Shown: positions 46,484 through 58,727, counted from the first letter of the stretch. The stretch is 64,000 nt of DNA from Gigaspora margarita (GCA_009809945.1 WTPW01000371.1:156541-220540); one strand, 5' to 3'. Program-made: numbers and translations. The notes: generated by a model from the sequence alone, not told the origin.

Positions 46484-46974
46484 TTAAGTTGATTTTAGTA
46501 TAGTGTTTGTAGTGTATAGTGGTGAGTTTTACAAGAAGGATAAAATTTTATCTTTCTCAATGTAAAGGTCCTAAATTCGAGACGTGATATAATTCACATT
46601 TTAATCTTGAGAAAAAGATTCAAAATCTAAACTAAAATAAAGATAAAAGGTCAGATTTTAGAGTAAAATAACAAATTTATAAAAGAATCAATAATACTTA
46701 TCAATCAAAATTCAAGCCAAATTTTTCAAACTTCAGTTTGTTCATTATTACTGTTTTTCATTGAATTGGATAATGTAAATAGTTAGCCATTATCAATACA
46801 TTATGCAATTAATTAAGAAGAGAAATGTCATTATAGATCATTCATGCACAAAAATTCCCTTTTTATTTATGTTACATATCATGATGTGCAGGTGATAATT
46901 ATGTGACAAAAAGTGATCTACCTCACGTGACTCAGAAAATATATACTGCATGCTATCTCTGTTACTGACCAATA

Positions 46975-47436
46975 ACTATATAGACCAAATAATTTTAATT
47001 GGCCTAGCCAATTAACATCCAACTTTGGCATAAATTTTTAGCTATTTTTGGCAATTATGTATTTGCTAATGATCATTAATTTTTTTGGGCAATTAAATTG
47101 CTATTACTGCTTATATATATCCTGCAAGAGATGCATATAATTTTCAATTTAAAATTGCTATAACATTTCATAAATTAGAATTTATATTACATAATAGTAA
47201 ATAAATTAATATTATAAAAATATTTTCAAATCAAGATAAAAATCACATATTTTGCCAAAGTAATAACTTAAACAATTTTTAGCCTTAATTTATTGCAAAT
47301 ATATATTGCAAGTTAGTATCAAATAATAATTACAAAAGGGTTTTGTATAGTTAATAGTTTTGATATTATAACTTCAAAACTATAAATATTAGCTATTGTA
47401 TAAAAATATCTATCTTGTAAAGCTTCCAAAGCAATA
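46975..47436. other. AT-rich stretch outside the composite
   Basis: No gene or delimited repeat was recognised. Confidence 0.35.
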
Positions 47437-47691
47437 TATGTGGGTGAATCAATAGAAATCAAGCAAATTTTTTTTAGTTTTTTTTTTAAAAGTTCAAATC
47501 AAGATAATTTAGCAAGAACTTGATCAAATTTAATAAATTTTTTTTAAATTAATTCTACAGGTTTATAAAATTAATTTAAAAAAATTTTTAACAAATTTGA
47601 TTAAATTTTTGTTAAGTTATTTCTGTTCAAAGTTTCAAAAAAAATTTATTATAAAAAATTTGCTTGGTTTCTATTGACTCACCCCCATATA
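47437..47691. mobile_element. Hairpin MITE, family G (TGGGTGA.TCAATAGAAA ends)
   Basis: Left end TGGGTGAATCAATAGAAATC and minus-strand right end GGGGGTGAGTCAATAGAAAC are continued on both sides by AAGCAAATTTTTT. The arms pair through to an AATTTTTTT/AAAAATT core. It shares its ends with the larger element at 48084-49997. Confidence 0.7.
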
Positions 47692-47830
47692 GTAAAAAGC
47701 ACTTTTCTATTTTATTTTAAGATATCTCTAAATCTAAATATACTTTTTAGCCAAATAAATAAATTGAAAAGATTTTTAAAGATGTAATAAATAATCAGAA
47801 TACTTGTTAAATTATAGTGAACACTGAACA

Positions 47831-48080
47831 ATATTTGTTAGACATTGTTCCATGTTCAAACATTTAATTGGTTATTCCTATAAAATTATAGCTAGTAATA
47901 AACACAATATCTGCTAGATATAGATCAATGTCCAAGCATGTAATTGGTCAATTTATTTTGTGCCAATAAAGTTATAGTTGATATTGTCCAATGTCCAATC
48001 ATTTTATTGGTCAATCTATTTTGTAACAATAAAATTATAATGGATATTGTTTAATGCTCAAGTTTTGGTTAATTGGTCTA
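47831..48080. repeat. Diverged 63-76-bp tandem repeat
   Basis: Four units follow one another, each with (G/A)ATAT(T/C)(T/G)..., a CAATGTCCAA(G/T)CAT block, TAATTGGTCAAT and CAATAAA(A/G)TTATA (starts about 47838, 47906, 47980, 48043). They lie immediately left of the next element. Confidence 0.6.
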
Positions 48081-48083
48081 AAT

Positions 48084-49997
48084 ATGGAGCTGAGTTAGTA
48101 GAAAAGGAACAAATCATTTTTATTAAAATTTTTTAATTTAAATTAAAATATCTTAAAAAAAATTTTTTTTATTTTAATCTTGAAATTATATAAAATTAAA
48201 GGATTTTAAAAAATGGTGCACCTGTACAATGGTGCACCCCAGATCACCCCAGATTATGTAATCAATGTGATCAAAGTATATTGTATGCTATGTAAATACT
48301 TTAATTTATTACTAATACAAAATTTATTAATTACCACATTTCGGATAATCATTTAATTTATCTTTGTTATTTATTATTAGGATTTTATAATTTGGTGCAA
48401 CAAGCACTACTGAATCATCAGTATGCACCAAATATTGTTAAATTGTTGTTATGCAATGAATACTATTCGTCATTATGCAACAAATACTATTAAAATGTCA
48501 TTATGCATAGAACACTATTAAATCATCATTGCGAAATAAACACTCTTATACGCAATATTCTAAATACTAAATACAGCAAGAAACTCTATAAACAAAGAAC
48601 TAAATCACATCAATAACATGATGAAGTGAGAGACAGAGACAATCTGAGTGATACATAGGGAAAAAATCCACATGCCAAAACAGCAAGCCATACTTCATAA
48701 ATTCACCCATTAAAAGAATGAAGAAATTATATGCCCCAAAGAATTCAAAAACATCATTACCAATCTAAAAAAAAAAAAGCATTAGTAAATGGTTCACAAG
48801 CTGGAAAACAAAAACAACAAAAAATAAAATAATACACTCCAGAATAACGAAGAAAGCCCAAAACTATCCACTAATTGGAATGAAGAAACTATACGCCCCA
48901 AGAAGTTCATAAACGCTCTTAACAAATCAGAAAAAAAAGCATTAGTAATAGTTTACAAACTGGAAAACAAAAATAATGAAGAAATAAAGTAATACACCCC
49001 AGAAATTCAAAAAGCCTAAAACCGCTCTAATCCAAATCTAAAAATACCCAAATAATCCTAACTTTAAAAAACTACTCTAACCCTAACTGCTAACTAAAAT
49101 AACTCACCCTAATTCTAACTAAAATACCCACCTTAATCTAACCGCTGACTAAAACAACTCACCCTAACTCTAAATCTTACTTATCTCCAACTTTTCCAAT
49201 TCTAAATATCAACTCTAATACTAAATAATTAGCTTCTTATAGCACCCAGAAATATTCGTCATTTTTACACAGACCAATGGTGAAATGATGCCAACACAAC
49301 ATAGCGAAATCATACCATAGCAAATGTACACCAAATTTCTCACGACTTCTAAGTGACAACACAATAAATGCAGCATATCGACGAATACATACTAGCAACA
49401 AACAAAGCACAATTCATACCAATACCAAGGCAACAGCACAGAAAGTATGGTGCAACTAGCAAAATTATAGCAAAACAAGTGACACTAAATAAGTGGCAAA
49501 GCAGCAAAGCAATTAATACAAAGCAAATGGCAAGGCAAGCAAAACAAAGCAAACGTCAAAGCAAGTAGTTAAGCAAACAGCAAAGCAAGAAATCAAAAAT
49601 CTCAATAACAGTACCTAAATGATGGGTTCACAGTGATGAGACAATGACACCAATGTGACAATACCAAGCAACAATACCCAACGATGACAATAGCGATGAT
49701 ACTACAAAATGTGACAATTATCTGGAAAACTGTAGCAAAAAAAATAAATAAATTAAAAAATATATAGAAAAAAAAAGTACAAAAAAAAATGTGATTATCG
49801 ATAATGATCACTGATTGTATATATACTCTGTGATTAGAAGTGCACCATGATGCAGGGTGCACCAAAATATAAATCTCAAAATTAAAATAAAAAATTTATT
49901 AAATTTATTAAGATAGTTATTAAAATATTTAAGCTTGAAGTTAAGAAAACTTTTACTTAGAAAAAATTTGACCCTTTTCTATTAACTCACACCCATA
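48084..49997. mobile_element. Large family G element with tandem-repeat interior
   Basis: The outer inverted arms (GAGTTAGTAGAAAAGGAACAA, continuing through TTTTTATTTTAATCTTGAAAT, to the doubled GGTGCACC motif at 48212-48237) are mirrored at 49838-49996. The interior holds 28-bp tandem units TATTAAA(T/A)..TCATTATGCAA..AAACAC (48430-48545), a 160-bp direct repeat (48716-48858 and 48878-49010), CTAACCCTAACT stretches (49075-49190) and a CAAAGCAA array (49470-49590). ORFs within these repeats are incidental. No transposase was found. Confidence 0.65.
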
Positions 49998-50351
49998 TAT
50001 AAATATATATAGTTAACTTTTCTATAATAAACCAAATTTTTTAAAAATTATATATCAAAAGTAAATATGTATCTAGTTGCAATTTTATCTATATAGTTGA
50101 ACTTTTAAAATTAGATTGAATAAATTATAGTCCAAAGTAAGTACTTTGAAATAAAAAAAATCTTACTGTATATTACTAAATAGAAGCAACCAAAAATTTT
50201 TAAATTTCTTGGACTAAATCATGAGGGTAGCTTCTATTCAAGTCTAATTTTACTATTAAAACATAGTAACTATTTTCAGATTTTTGGATCCAAAATCGAA
50301 GGGAAGCTTCTATATAGTGGTTGCTTCTATTCGGTAATATATAGTATATTA

Positions 50352-51008
50352 TCGGTTCCAATTATTTTCCCGACACAAACTTTCCCGACAATTAATTTGC
50401 CTGACAAACCTTTTTCTGACATATTATTTTCCCGACAATGCGTATTTCCTGACAGTATTAGATTCCCTACATATGAGTTTCCCGACATATCACTTTTCTG
50501 ACTATATCCATTTCCTGACAGTATCCTTTTCTCGACAGTAATCTTTTCCCAACAGTATGCTTTTTCCAACAGTATTCTTTTCCGAAAATATTAATTTCCT
50601 GACAGTACACTTTCCTGACAGTACCTTACCCTTTCCCGACAGTAACTTTTTTGAAAGTATCCTTTCAATATCAAAACTAGTGATTGTACCCTAGCCTGCA
50701 TTAGGTTAGGGTTAGGGTTAGTTCTGGTCAATTTTTGTTAGATTTTATTTTTAAGGTGCTGTCGGGAAAAGATACTGTCAGGAAAATAATACTGTAGGGA
50801 AAGAATACTGTCGGGAAAAGATACTGTCAGGAAAATAATACTGTCGGGAAATAGATATATAAGAAAAGTGATATGTTGGGAAATTCTTATGTCAGGAATC
50901 TAATACTGTTCAAAAAAAGATATTGTCGTGAAAGTGATATGTCAGAAAAAGGTTTGTCGGGCAAATGAATTGTCGGGAAAGCTTGTGTTGGGAAAATAAT
51001 ATAAACCC
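50352..51008. mobile_element. hAT-like foldback element with TTTCCCGACAGTAT-motif arms, perfect TSD
   Basis: Each arm (about 300 bp) is a degenerate tandem of 17-20-bp units TTTCCCGACAGTAT; the right arm is its inverse. Outermost units match closely (ATTATTTTCCCGACACAAAC on the left; the minus strand of the right end differs at two bases). Flanks are GTATATTA on both sides (50344-50351, 51009-51016), a perfect 8-bp duplication. The loop (about 50660-50755) contains GGTTAGGGTTAGGGTTAG. Confidence 0.8.
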
Positions 51009-51016
51009 GTATATTA

Positions 51017-52203
51017 TACCAAAGTTTTTTAATAATTTTAAAAATTTTTATAATAAAGTTAATAAAACAAAACTAATATTATATTTTATTTAGAAAGTAT
51101 GTAGCTAAAATTAATATTATAGATAAAGAGTACAAATTATAATTATTTTATAATAAATCATAGTGTATGTTTTTAATACAATACAACAATAAATATGAAT
51201 AGGTAGCTTTTTCTACAAAGTTAAATAGTATATGAAGACTTTTTACTATTTTTTTAAAACAAATAAGTTGAGCAATAAGTATTATTTTTTATTTTTCATT
51301 TTGTGATGTTTTTTAAAATTGGAGTTAATACTTTTTTTACCTTTTGTAAGTCTTGCTTAATTGGAATATTCAGAATATAAAATAGGTGTTTGATAGTTTA
51401 GTTTAAGTAATTAACAAGAAATATAAACTAGCCAAATAAAGGCTAGTTTTATTTTTATGTTTTATGTTTAAGTTTCTTTTTTTTAAAAAACAAAACCAAT
51501 AATTTCTTTTTTCAGATTGTACTTCATTAGAATAATTAGATTATAAAATGGGTGTTTGAAAAATTGGGCAATTTAAAAAAAACTAAGAACTAAATAAATG
51601 ATAAATATAAGTTGTCTTTTAAGTTTTTTTCTAAAATAAGATTTTTTTTTTGTAGATTTTTGTTTTTTGAAATAGTAAAAACATAAATATGTACCCAAAA
51701 ATTTGTATCAATATACTAACTAATTTATACAGTATAAGAAATAAAATACCCATATATGCTCTTTCAACCATCAATAATATTAGCAAGTATTTAAATCAAA
51801 AGCTTAGTATTATTGTATGAGTCAGTAATATTTGATGTATAGTAATTATATAAAGATTAATAGTTGTAATATATGAATTTCTGCTTCTAGATATCTTCTA
51901 GTTTGCAAAAATAGATGAATATTATAACAAAAATGGTGAAAGGTATTGATTTTGTTGAATAATCAGCAAGAGTTACAAGTATATAAGCACTTTTTATTTT
52001 TTTATCTGTTATAATTTTGTAAATCTAATGATTGTATTTTAATTTTGACAATTTTCTTGCTTATATAAGATTTGAATTTTGAACATTTTTTTTAAAAAAA
52101 CAGATTTTATTAGTTATTATTAAAAGCAAAAAAGATTGATATAATAAAATCAGATTAAATTGAAATATAATTAGTATAAAATTTTTGGGGCGCATTTTTT
52201 AAG
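51017..52203. other. AT-rich stretch, nothing recognised
   Basis: No gene, tandem repeat or long inverted repeat was recognised on either strand. Confidence 0.4.
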
Positions 52204-52397
52204 GTTAGGGGTAGTGCTCCTAGATTTGGTTCAGGTTCAGTCTAGTCCAGCTTTGGTCCAGAATCGAACCAGACTTGGACTCTAAATTTTACTAATTTCG
52301 GACTTCTGTTCAAACTCAGACTCAATTATAAGTTCGGTCTGGGTCCAGTTTGAAGTTCACAAACTGGTTCAAGTTCAAATATAGTTATATGTATTTT

Positions 52398-52568
52398 TTG
52401 GTGCTGAACAAGTTTACTTAGTGCATGTTTTTAGGATTAATTAGTAAAATTTTATGAATTATAAGATTTTATAAAATTTTATTAATAAAATTTTATAAAA
52501 TCTTATAATCACAAAATTTTATTAATTAATTCCAACCTTATGCACTAAGTAAACTTATTCAGCATCTA
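52398..52568. repeat. Palindrome B, copy 1 (complete)
   Basis: An almost perfect inverted repeat, GGTGCTGAACAAGTTTACTT...TAAGTAAACTTATTCAGCATC, about 170 bp. The centre is TTTTATAAAATTTTATTAATAAAATTTTATAAAA. Five copies occur in the element. They alternate with a second, less perfect palindrome of about 165 bp containing GATAGATGCATAATTTT.GATT.TTGATCAAAA. Confidence 0.85.
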
Positions 52569-53069
52569 AAAATGTATCAAATCAGCAGAATTATTTTTAT
52601 TTTACTTGAAGTTTAGAGGATAGATGCATAATTTTGGATTTTTGATCAAAAAAGCAAATTTAAAAAGTAAAATAAAAACCAATTAGCCAATTTAATGTAT
52701 TGTTAGGTGCTAAATAAGTTTACTTAGTTCATTAAGTTAGAATTATTTAGTGAAATTTTGTGAATCATAAGATTTTATAAATTTTATTAATAGAATTCTA
52801 TAAAATCTTATGATTCACAATATTTTATTAATTTTTTTTTTTTTTTGTTTTTAAATGCCATAGTTGAAACTTTATTTAAGTAAAAACAAAAAAAGGTTTA
52901 CATTTTAAAGATTTCAAAACTATATTTGTGTTACTGTAAAAACAGGCACCCAATGTGACATTATACCTTCTATTTTCTATAAGTGCTATAATTAATTATG
53001 TCAGATTAATTGACTAGCTAGAATAGGTTGGAGAAGATCTAAGATATATATCATAGCATTAGTGTATAC

Positions 53070-54189
53070 TAGAGGTTGGAACTGGATATATCAACCCAGT
53101 TTCAAACCCAGGTCAAACTGAATTGTTAATAAATCCAGGTCTAATTTGAAGAATATTCGATCTGGGTATATGAATACACCCAGTTATATATGAACCGGAT
53201 GTATGAATACAACCTGTTAAATATAGAATGATCAGACTCAAATATAAGATATACAAATTTACACCTACTTTTTGTACTTTTTTTTTGTTTTAAAATTACT
53301 TTTACTAAAACACACCTATAGTGATTTGCACCTATAGTAGATTTACACCTATGTATTATTATTATGCCATGATTCAGGTAAGATAATTTTAATATAATTT
53401 TTATTGTATATATTTCATTTTTAATAACAATCTATAATCTAACTATAACTACCCAACTATAACGAACCCACCGAAATGATGCAACAAAGATAAACCTACC
53501 AGAATGATGCAACAAATGACGAACCCACTGGAACAACACAACAAACAGTGACCCACTGAAACGACACAACAAACTATGAAACTACGAGCTAAGAAAGAAA
53601 GCAACCATCTCAAAGACGTTTAAAAAAAGCCAACAAGAAGAACTTCTGTTGCTTCCTATAAATCAGAAAAAAGCATTCGTTAACTAAATGTGTTTGTAAA
53701 CAAAAAGGTTAGTAAAATGTGTTCACAAACAAGAAAGCAAGAATGGCAAAAGTAATAGAGGTCATCTCGAAGTAAAAAGCTGCAGCACAAAATGAAAAGC
53801 AAACGCAAAATAAAAAAAAACTTATTATCATCCCTAATCACTGTTTATAAAATTTACATGTATTTTGCAATGATATTAACTGGATTGTATAATAAACCCA
53901 GTTTTAGTTTTAAATTAAGTTTTATGGATAAGGGCGCTGACATTTATTAGGTAATATTTAGGTGGGTGGGGGGTCACGAAAAATCTTATCTTAGTTAAAT
54001 TTGATTGGCTAAAATTCTATTTATAGATCTTACCTGGGGGTGAGGGGGTAAGCCCCTATAGTAAATGGATATTAGATAATAAATTTCAGCGCCCTAACTG
54101 GTTGTGTACCAAATCTGAGTTCAACCCAGGTTGATTTTTTCAAATATAATACAACCGGTTTTTAAAAATAAAACTAGTTCCAAACTCAA
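53070..54189. mobile_element. hAT-like foldback element in the LINE 3' region
   Basis: The left end TAGAGGTTGGAACTGG and minus-strand right end TTGAGTTTGGAACTAG have flanks GTGTATAC and GTATATAC (53062-53069, 54190-54197), 7 of 8 identical. The arms carry AACCCAG(T/G)TT.., CCAGGTC and AACCGG motifs. Inside are CCCAC(C/T)GAAA(C/T)GA.(G/A)CAACAAA units (53460-53575) and a solo end of MITE family 1 (53294-53345). A PIF-like MITE (53932-54094) is inserted near the right arm. Confidence 0.65.
53932..54094. mobile_element. PIF/Harbinger-like MITE (family D, copy 3)
   Basis: Ends GGGCGCTGACATTTATTA and minus-strand GGGCGCTGAAATTTATTA are flanked by TAA on both sides (53929-53931, 54095-54097). The inner G-run/C-run blocks (GGTGGGTGGGGGGTCA, GGGGGTGAGGGGGTAAGCCCC) and the ATCTTA...TAGATCTTA inverted region match the other family D copies. 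163 bp. Confidence 0.85.
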
Positions 54190-54719
54190 GTATATACAGT
54201 TTGTTAGAAAAAAACCTTGTAGAAACCATTTTTCTATAAAAGGAGAAAAATCTATATAAGATATATTTGATGAAGATGTAGTTGTTGTATAGGATATATT
54301 TGGAAAAAAACATTTCTTTTTTTTCATTTTTGAGGTAATATTGCGAGCATGTTCCCATTAGTGTTGGGATCAGTATTTAAAATAGAAATTTTAATTAACC
54401 AGTACATGCACCTGTTATATAAAAAAATACCAGTTCAAAAAAAAAAACCTGCATTAGTAAAAAATGATCATCAGATCACATAGATGCATGCACCGGTTAC
54501 TTCAAAAAATTTCAGATCATGCACTGTTTGTTGCACTGGTCCAATTTTAAAATACCGGTATATGCAATATAAAAAATGGTAGATCCGGATTTTTATCTAG
54601 TGATTGTACTCGGGTAGAACTTGCAATTGTAATTTATCTGGATATCCAGGTAATTTAATAGTAACCAGGTAGAGGTTTTCCCAATGGGTACAATCTCTAT
54701 TTTTATCATACTATTTTAT

Positions 54720-55815
54720 ACACTGGTTGGGATATATTTCGTGAAGACCAAATAGTATTTTGGAACTAATCTAAAAGATTATTGACAAAGTAATAAGAAA
54801 TAATTTAGTTTGTTTAGCAGTAAGTAGTTTAATATTTTCAAAAACATTAGAGGAAAAGATTCCAATAATATAGTAATGAAAGGAGTTAAATTGTGAATTA
54901 GGTGAATTAAGTATAGAATGAAGAAGAATATTGAGAATTGTAGTTGGTGATATAGTAGTGATTTTGAGAGAGGTAAGTGTATCAGTAATTATGTTAGTTA
55001 TAGATTGTTAAATATTATTGTTATTGTTTGAACAGAAAAGTATTGTAGAGTGTCATCATTATCTGAACAGTGAGAACATTTTGATGTTGGATATAGGTAA
55101 GGATAGCGAATATGAAGGTTTTCCATAGTTGGAAGATTATTTGTTAGTATTTTGATTCTAAAGGAATATTTAGAATGATTGTGTTCAAGTGTGTTTAGAA
55201 TATCAAAACATAGTGTCCAATTGGGTTTAGCTATATTTTTAAATATTTTAAGAGTAGACCAGGAATATAGTTCTTGTATAGTATATATATTTTTGATAAA
55301 GGTTCGTATTTTGAAAGAAATAAGACAATTGTTTCATAAAAAATGTATTGGTAGATTTAGAAAATTATGGGTAATTTTAAGTATTGGTTTGTTAGTTCCA
55401 TTTTTTGTAAGTAAGTCTGCTTGGTTATGGATAGGATTATGATGTGATTTGATTTTGTGTAAAGTAAATGAAATGTTTTTAATAGATTTGATTTGATTAA
55501 TAATAGACATAATATCCTAGTTTTTGATTTGTGTAGGTTTTGAAAAATGTGTTTGTTTTAGGTTTTTGATTGCAGTATTGTTATCTAAATGGATATTTAT
55601 ATGAGTATTATTGGGAGTTGCAAGAAGAAGAGATATAATTGCTTCAAGTTCAATTTGTGTTATATCAGAATATGGAGTAGTAGCTGCATTGAATTTAATA
55701 GAATTATTATTTTCACAAATCCAACCAATGCCAGATTTAATATTTGATGATTGTAGATTTTGTATTGAAGCATCAGTATAGAAATGAAGTTCTTGTGAAG
55801 TAAGATTTTAAAAAG
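54720..55815 (-). pseudogene. LINE RNase H domain and C-terminal Cys/His region
   Basis: Minus-strand translation from about 55790 gives HFYTDASIQ (first Asp), ITQIELEAIISLLL (Glu), NIHLDNNTAIKNL (second Asp), one in-frame stop, then LHKIKSHHNPIHNQADLL (His and last Asp near 55420). These are the D-E-D-D residues of RNase H. Downstream, KCSHCSDNDDTLQYF (about 55060-55105) looks like the start of a zinc-binding C-terminal motif. The role would be removal of RNA from the cDNA hybrid during retrotransposition. It is decayed by the stop and by frameshifts nearer the 3' end. Confidence 0.75.
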
Positions 55816-56316
55816 GGTAGTAAGTTGATGTTGATAGGTAGCATTATCAGTTAAATGGTATATAAGATGTGTTTCTTGTGTAGGAATATAGATTTGTGGT
55901 ATAGATTAAGAAGAGGTTGTAGTATTAGTAAGATTAAAAATATGGATTAGAACAAGGATTTCTTTGTAATCTATTTGAATATATGTTTGATTTTTAGATT
56001 TGTTAATTTGATTATAGGGAAGATTAAATGAAAAAGAGATATTTGGAGATAGAAGGGTATTAGGTAGTAGTTGTATAAAACCTGAATCTGAAGGATTTAT
56101 ATTATATGTTGTAGTTTTTGATAAGGAAGTTTGATGTGATAAGAAGAGATTATTGTAGGGAATATAGTGTATTTGTATAAGTGAAAAAGAATTAGAAGTT
56201 ATTAAAGAAGAAAGAAGATACGTTGTATTAATAAAGGAGTTAATTGGAGGTAAGCAAAGATGAGGCCATGTAGTTATAATTGTATTATCTTGTATAAAAT
56301 AGAGAATTTTAGAGAA

Positions 56317-58430
56317 CTATAAAGGTTGATGACCTTTAGTAGATTTATTAGCACGTAGATAAATATTATTCCATGGAAGAATATATTTATTGTTTGCGGT
56401 TGTAATTTGTTCAATAAATAGTAACCAGTTATTTTTCATACTATTGATTATAGAGGTTTGTGGATTTGAAGGAAGTATATCATATATTAGATGTATATTA
56501 GAAAAGAAATCTGCATGATAAGAATTAAGTGAAAGATTTGATAATGTAATATTATTTTTGGCTAATTGTGCAAGTTGAAAAATAAATATAAAGTTTTTGG
56601 TTTTATAACTATAAGTAATAAGTAAATCTTGGGTAAAGTTGGGAGACCATACTTTGATTAGCCATAATTTAATACAGATAGTACCAATGTTTTTAAGAAT
56701 AGGACTAGAGTTAAAAATACGTTCAATATTAGTAGAACTTGTTTTTTGAATTAGATTGTTAAGGGTTGGTAGATTGAATGTTATAGGATTAGTAAGGACT
56801 ATATTGTTAGTATTTTTGGCAAGGGAAAGCATTTTTTTAGTTTGAATAGTGAAGAGACAAGTTAGTTTGGTTTGGAGATTATTGTGGATAATGCATACTT
56901 GTAAAAGATATTCAATAGAGGGTTGAAGTATAAAAATGAAAAGTGATGAAATTTGCAAAGGTATAAGTTTTCTGTATTTTATTAGGCAAATAAAATTCTC
57001 AATTTTGTTAACAATTGCATCAAATGTTGGTTTAGTTGAGCCATTTCCATCAAAGTAAATACCTAAATATCTAATGACATTATTGGACTTTCTGGGTAAG
57101 ATGGGTTGATTATTGAACAAAAGAGGAGTTGTATGTAATTTGTAGAATTTAGGTCGAATATGAAGTAAATCAGATTTTGAGGGATTGACTTCTATATTGT
57201 TAATTTTATAGAGTTCAGAAGTATCATTAAGAATATTTTGCATAGTTTCAGAGCTTTCACAAAGCCATGTTGTATCATCCATATAGGCTAATGGTAGAAT
57301 TGAGGTACTAGTAGTAGTAGTATTGGTAATTATATCAAGAGAAGATTGTGCTGCAATTTTGAGTAGATAGTTTTGGTATTTTTGGTAGATAAAAGTAAGA
57401 ATTGGATCATAGTAAATTTTCCAAAGTAAAAGAGAATAGGTCTCTTCTTGTTCTATTTCAGATTGGATATTAATAGAAAAAGTAAGACCATGAGCAGTAA
57501 TAACTCTTGCTTGTCTTGATGAGTGTAATTCAGTAATTAGATTGATACCTGAATTAGGAATACCAATTCTTTTACAGGTATCTTGAAGGCGTGAAATGTT
57601 GATTTTGTCAAATGCTTTGGACATATCTTGAAAAAGAATCCAAGCTTCTTTGTTGTATATTTTATAATGTTCAATAGCATTATGAAGAATTTGTATAGGA
57701 ATATGGGTAGAAGAATTTTTAGAAGTAGCAAAATTTAAATTAGATAGAAGATTATTGTTAGAAATAATTTGGTCAAGTCATTTAGTAAAAATTTTGGTAA
57801 AGGTTTTTTTGAAAGGTTCAATAATAGAAATTGGACAAACTTGATTAAGGGTAAAATCCCAATTAGATTTTTTTGGAATAAGAAATATATTAGAGGATTT
57901 CCAATCAATAGGAACTTTTTGAAGTTGAAAGCATTTGTTAAAAAATTTTTTAAAGAATGTTTGTGCTTTGTAACTAGCATATTTGATATGTTCATAGCAG
58001 ATTTCAGAAGGACCTGCTGCTTTTTGATTTGGAAGATTAGTTAAGATATTTTGCCATTCTTGATCTGTAATATCTTGAAATAAGTTAAAATAGTGTTCTT
58101 TATATTCAGGATGTGCTTCGTAAAGGTAGTAGAATTCAAAAGAGGATGAAATTGGTTGAAGTGGTTTTTCTTTGAAGTATTCAGAAAAGTGATTATGAAT
58201 TGTATTAAGAATTTCATTGTGTTCAGTAAGGAGTGAGTTTTCAATAGATAGTCTATTGATATGTATATTATTGTATTTTTCTAGAATTTTTTTGTAAAAG
58301 AATTTTGGGGTTTCTAAAAAAGATTGGTTATGGTTTTCAATTTTTTGTTGAATTTTTTTATAGATAGTTTGTTGTTGTTGAATATTAAGNGCAGTTTTGA
58401 TTTGCTGAAATTCTTCTTTAATTTGTGATA
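56317..58430 (-). pseudogene. LINE reverse transcriptase domain
   Basis: The longest open segment (56317-57624, 435 codons) starts inside RT motif A (FQDMSKAFDKINI, the frame being open upstream across the ATG). It contains a changed motif B (EQEETYSLLLWKI, with Glu in place of the usual Gly) and motif C (AYMDDTTWL, 57265-57290). Upstream, still minus strand and broken by one stop, are PIDWKSSNIFLIPKK and PISIIEPFKKTF (57770-57900), RT motifs 1-2. Frame breaks near 57765 and around 58040-58430 separate it from the endonuclease part. The family is recognisable as a fungal EN-type LINE; this copy is not intact. Confidence 0.8.
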
Positions 58431-58439
58431 AAGTAGGTG

Positions 58440-58727
58440 TTAGTAGTTGAAGTAAGCAGTCAGTATATTGTGAAATATATTTTTTGCATAGTGAAGATAA
58501 TTGGAAGAGAAAGTATGATGTTTAAGATATTGGATTTTTTTAAATCTGTAAAAGAGAGGAGTTTGTTTTGAGGAGGGAGTTTCTTTAATTTCTTTAATAG
58601 TATTAATTTTGTGAAAGGGAATATGTTTGGTAGAAGCTTTAATTAGAGTTTTTTGAAGTTTATTCCAGAATTTGTTAAGCTGGTTTTGGTTAGTGATTTG
58701 ATCTATTTGTGGATATAGTTTTTGCAA
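58440..58727 (-). pseudogene. LINE linker between endonuclease and reverse transcriptase
   Basis: A 95-codon open segment (MQKLYPQIDQ...) that is Lys/His-rich and lies between the endonuclease and RT domains of the LINE. Similar spacer regions occur in EN-RT polyproteins. It is not a separate gene. Confidence 0.5.

Larger units (their letters stand above)
30099..46962. mobile_element. Composite MULE unit with gene cargo (16.9 kb)
   Basis: The two outer ends are inverted copies of about 84 bp, starting ACAGAGACAGCATGCAGTA on the left and, on the minus strand, ACAGAGATAGCATGCAGTA on the right. Directly outside are TACTGGCCAATA (30087-30098) and TACTGACCAATA (46963-46974), identical at 11 of 12 bases. 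That indicates the whole segment was inserted as one unit. Inside, a 5'-truncated MULE (30099-34085, minus) and a longer MULE (39910-46962, plus) face outward with their 3' ends. A 5.8-kb centre lies between them and contains a MITE, a hAT-like element, a secreted cysteine-rich protein gene, a hAT transposase fragment and a broken palindrome. Confidence 0.75.
39910..46962 (+). mobile_element. MULE copy B, with both terminal repeats
   Basis: The 5' terminal repeat ACAGGGACAGTATGCAGTAC (39910-39990) and the 3' terminal repeat (46880-46962) match over about 80 bp. The element is 7.05 kb, or about 5.2 kb after removing a pogo-like insertion (43631-45084) and a TTAA-flanked insertion (46110-46483). 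A long 5' leader without ORFs (39991-41439) precedes the transposase remnant. The bases outside the 5' end do not match those outside the 3' end, so copy B was not inserted on its own at this place. Confidence 0.75.

Noticed and set aside
39910..46962. MULE copy B as an independent insertion at this site
   Set aside because: The bases outside its 5' end do not match those outside its 3' end, which instead match the flank of copy A's outer end.
49349..49568. Cys-rich minus-strand ORF and its plus-strand partner
   Set aside because: Both are translations of a CAAAGCAA array inside a transposable element.
56317..57624. 435-residue ORF as a host gene
   Set aside because: RT motifs A and C and the surrounding endonuclease and RNase H make it part of a LINE.
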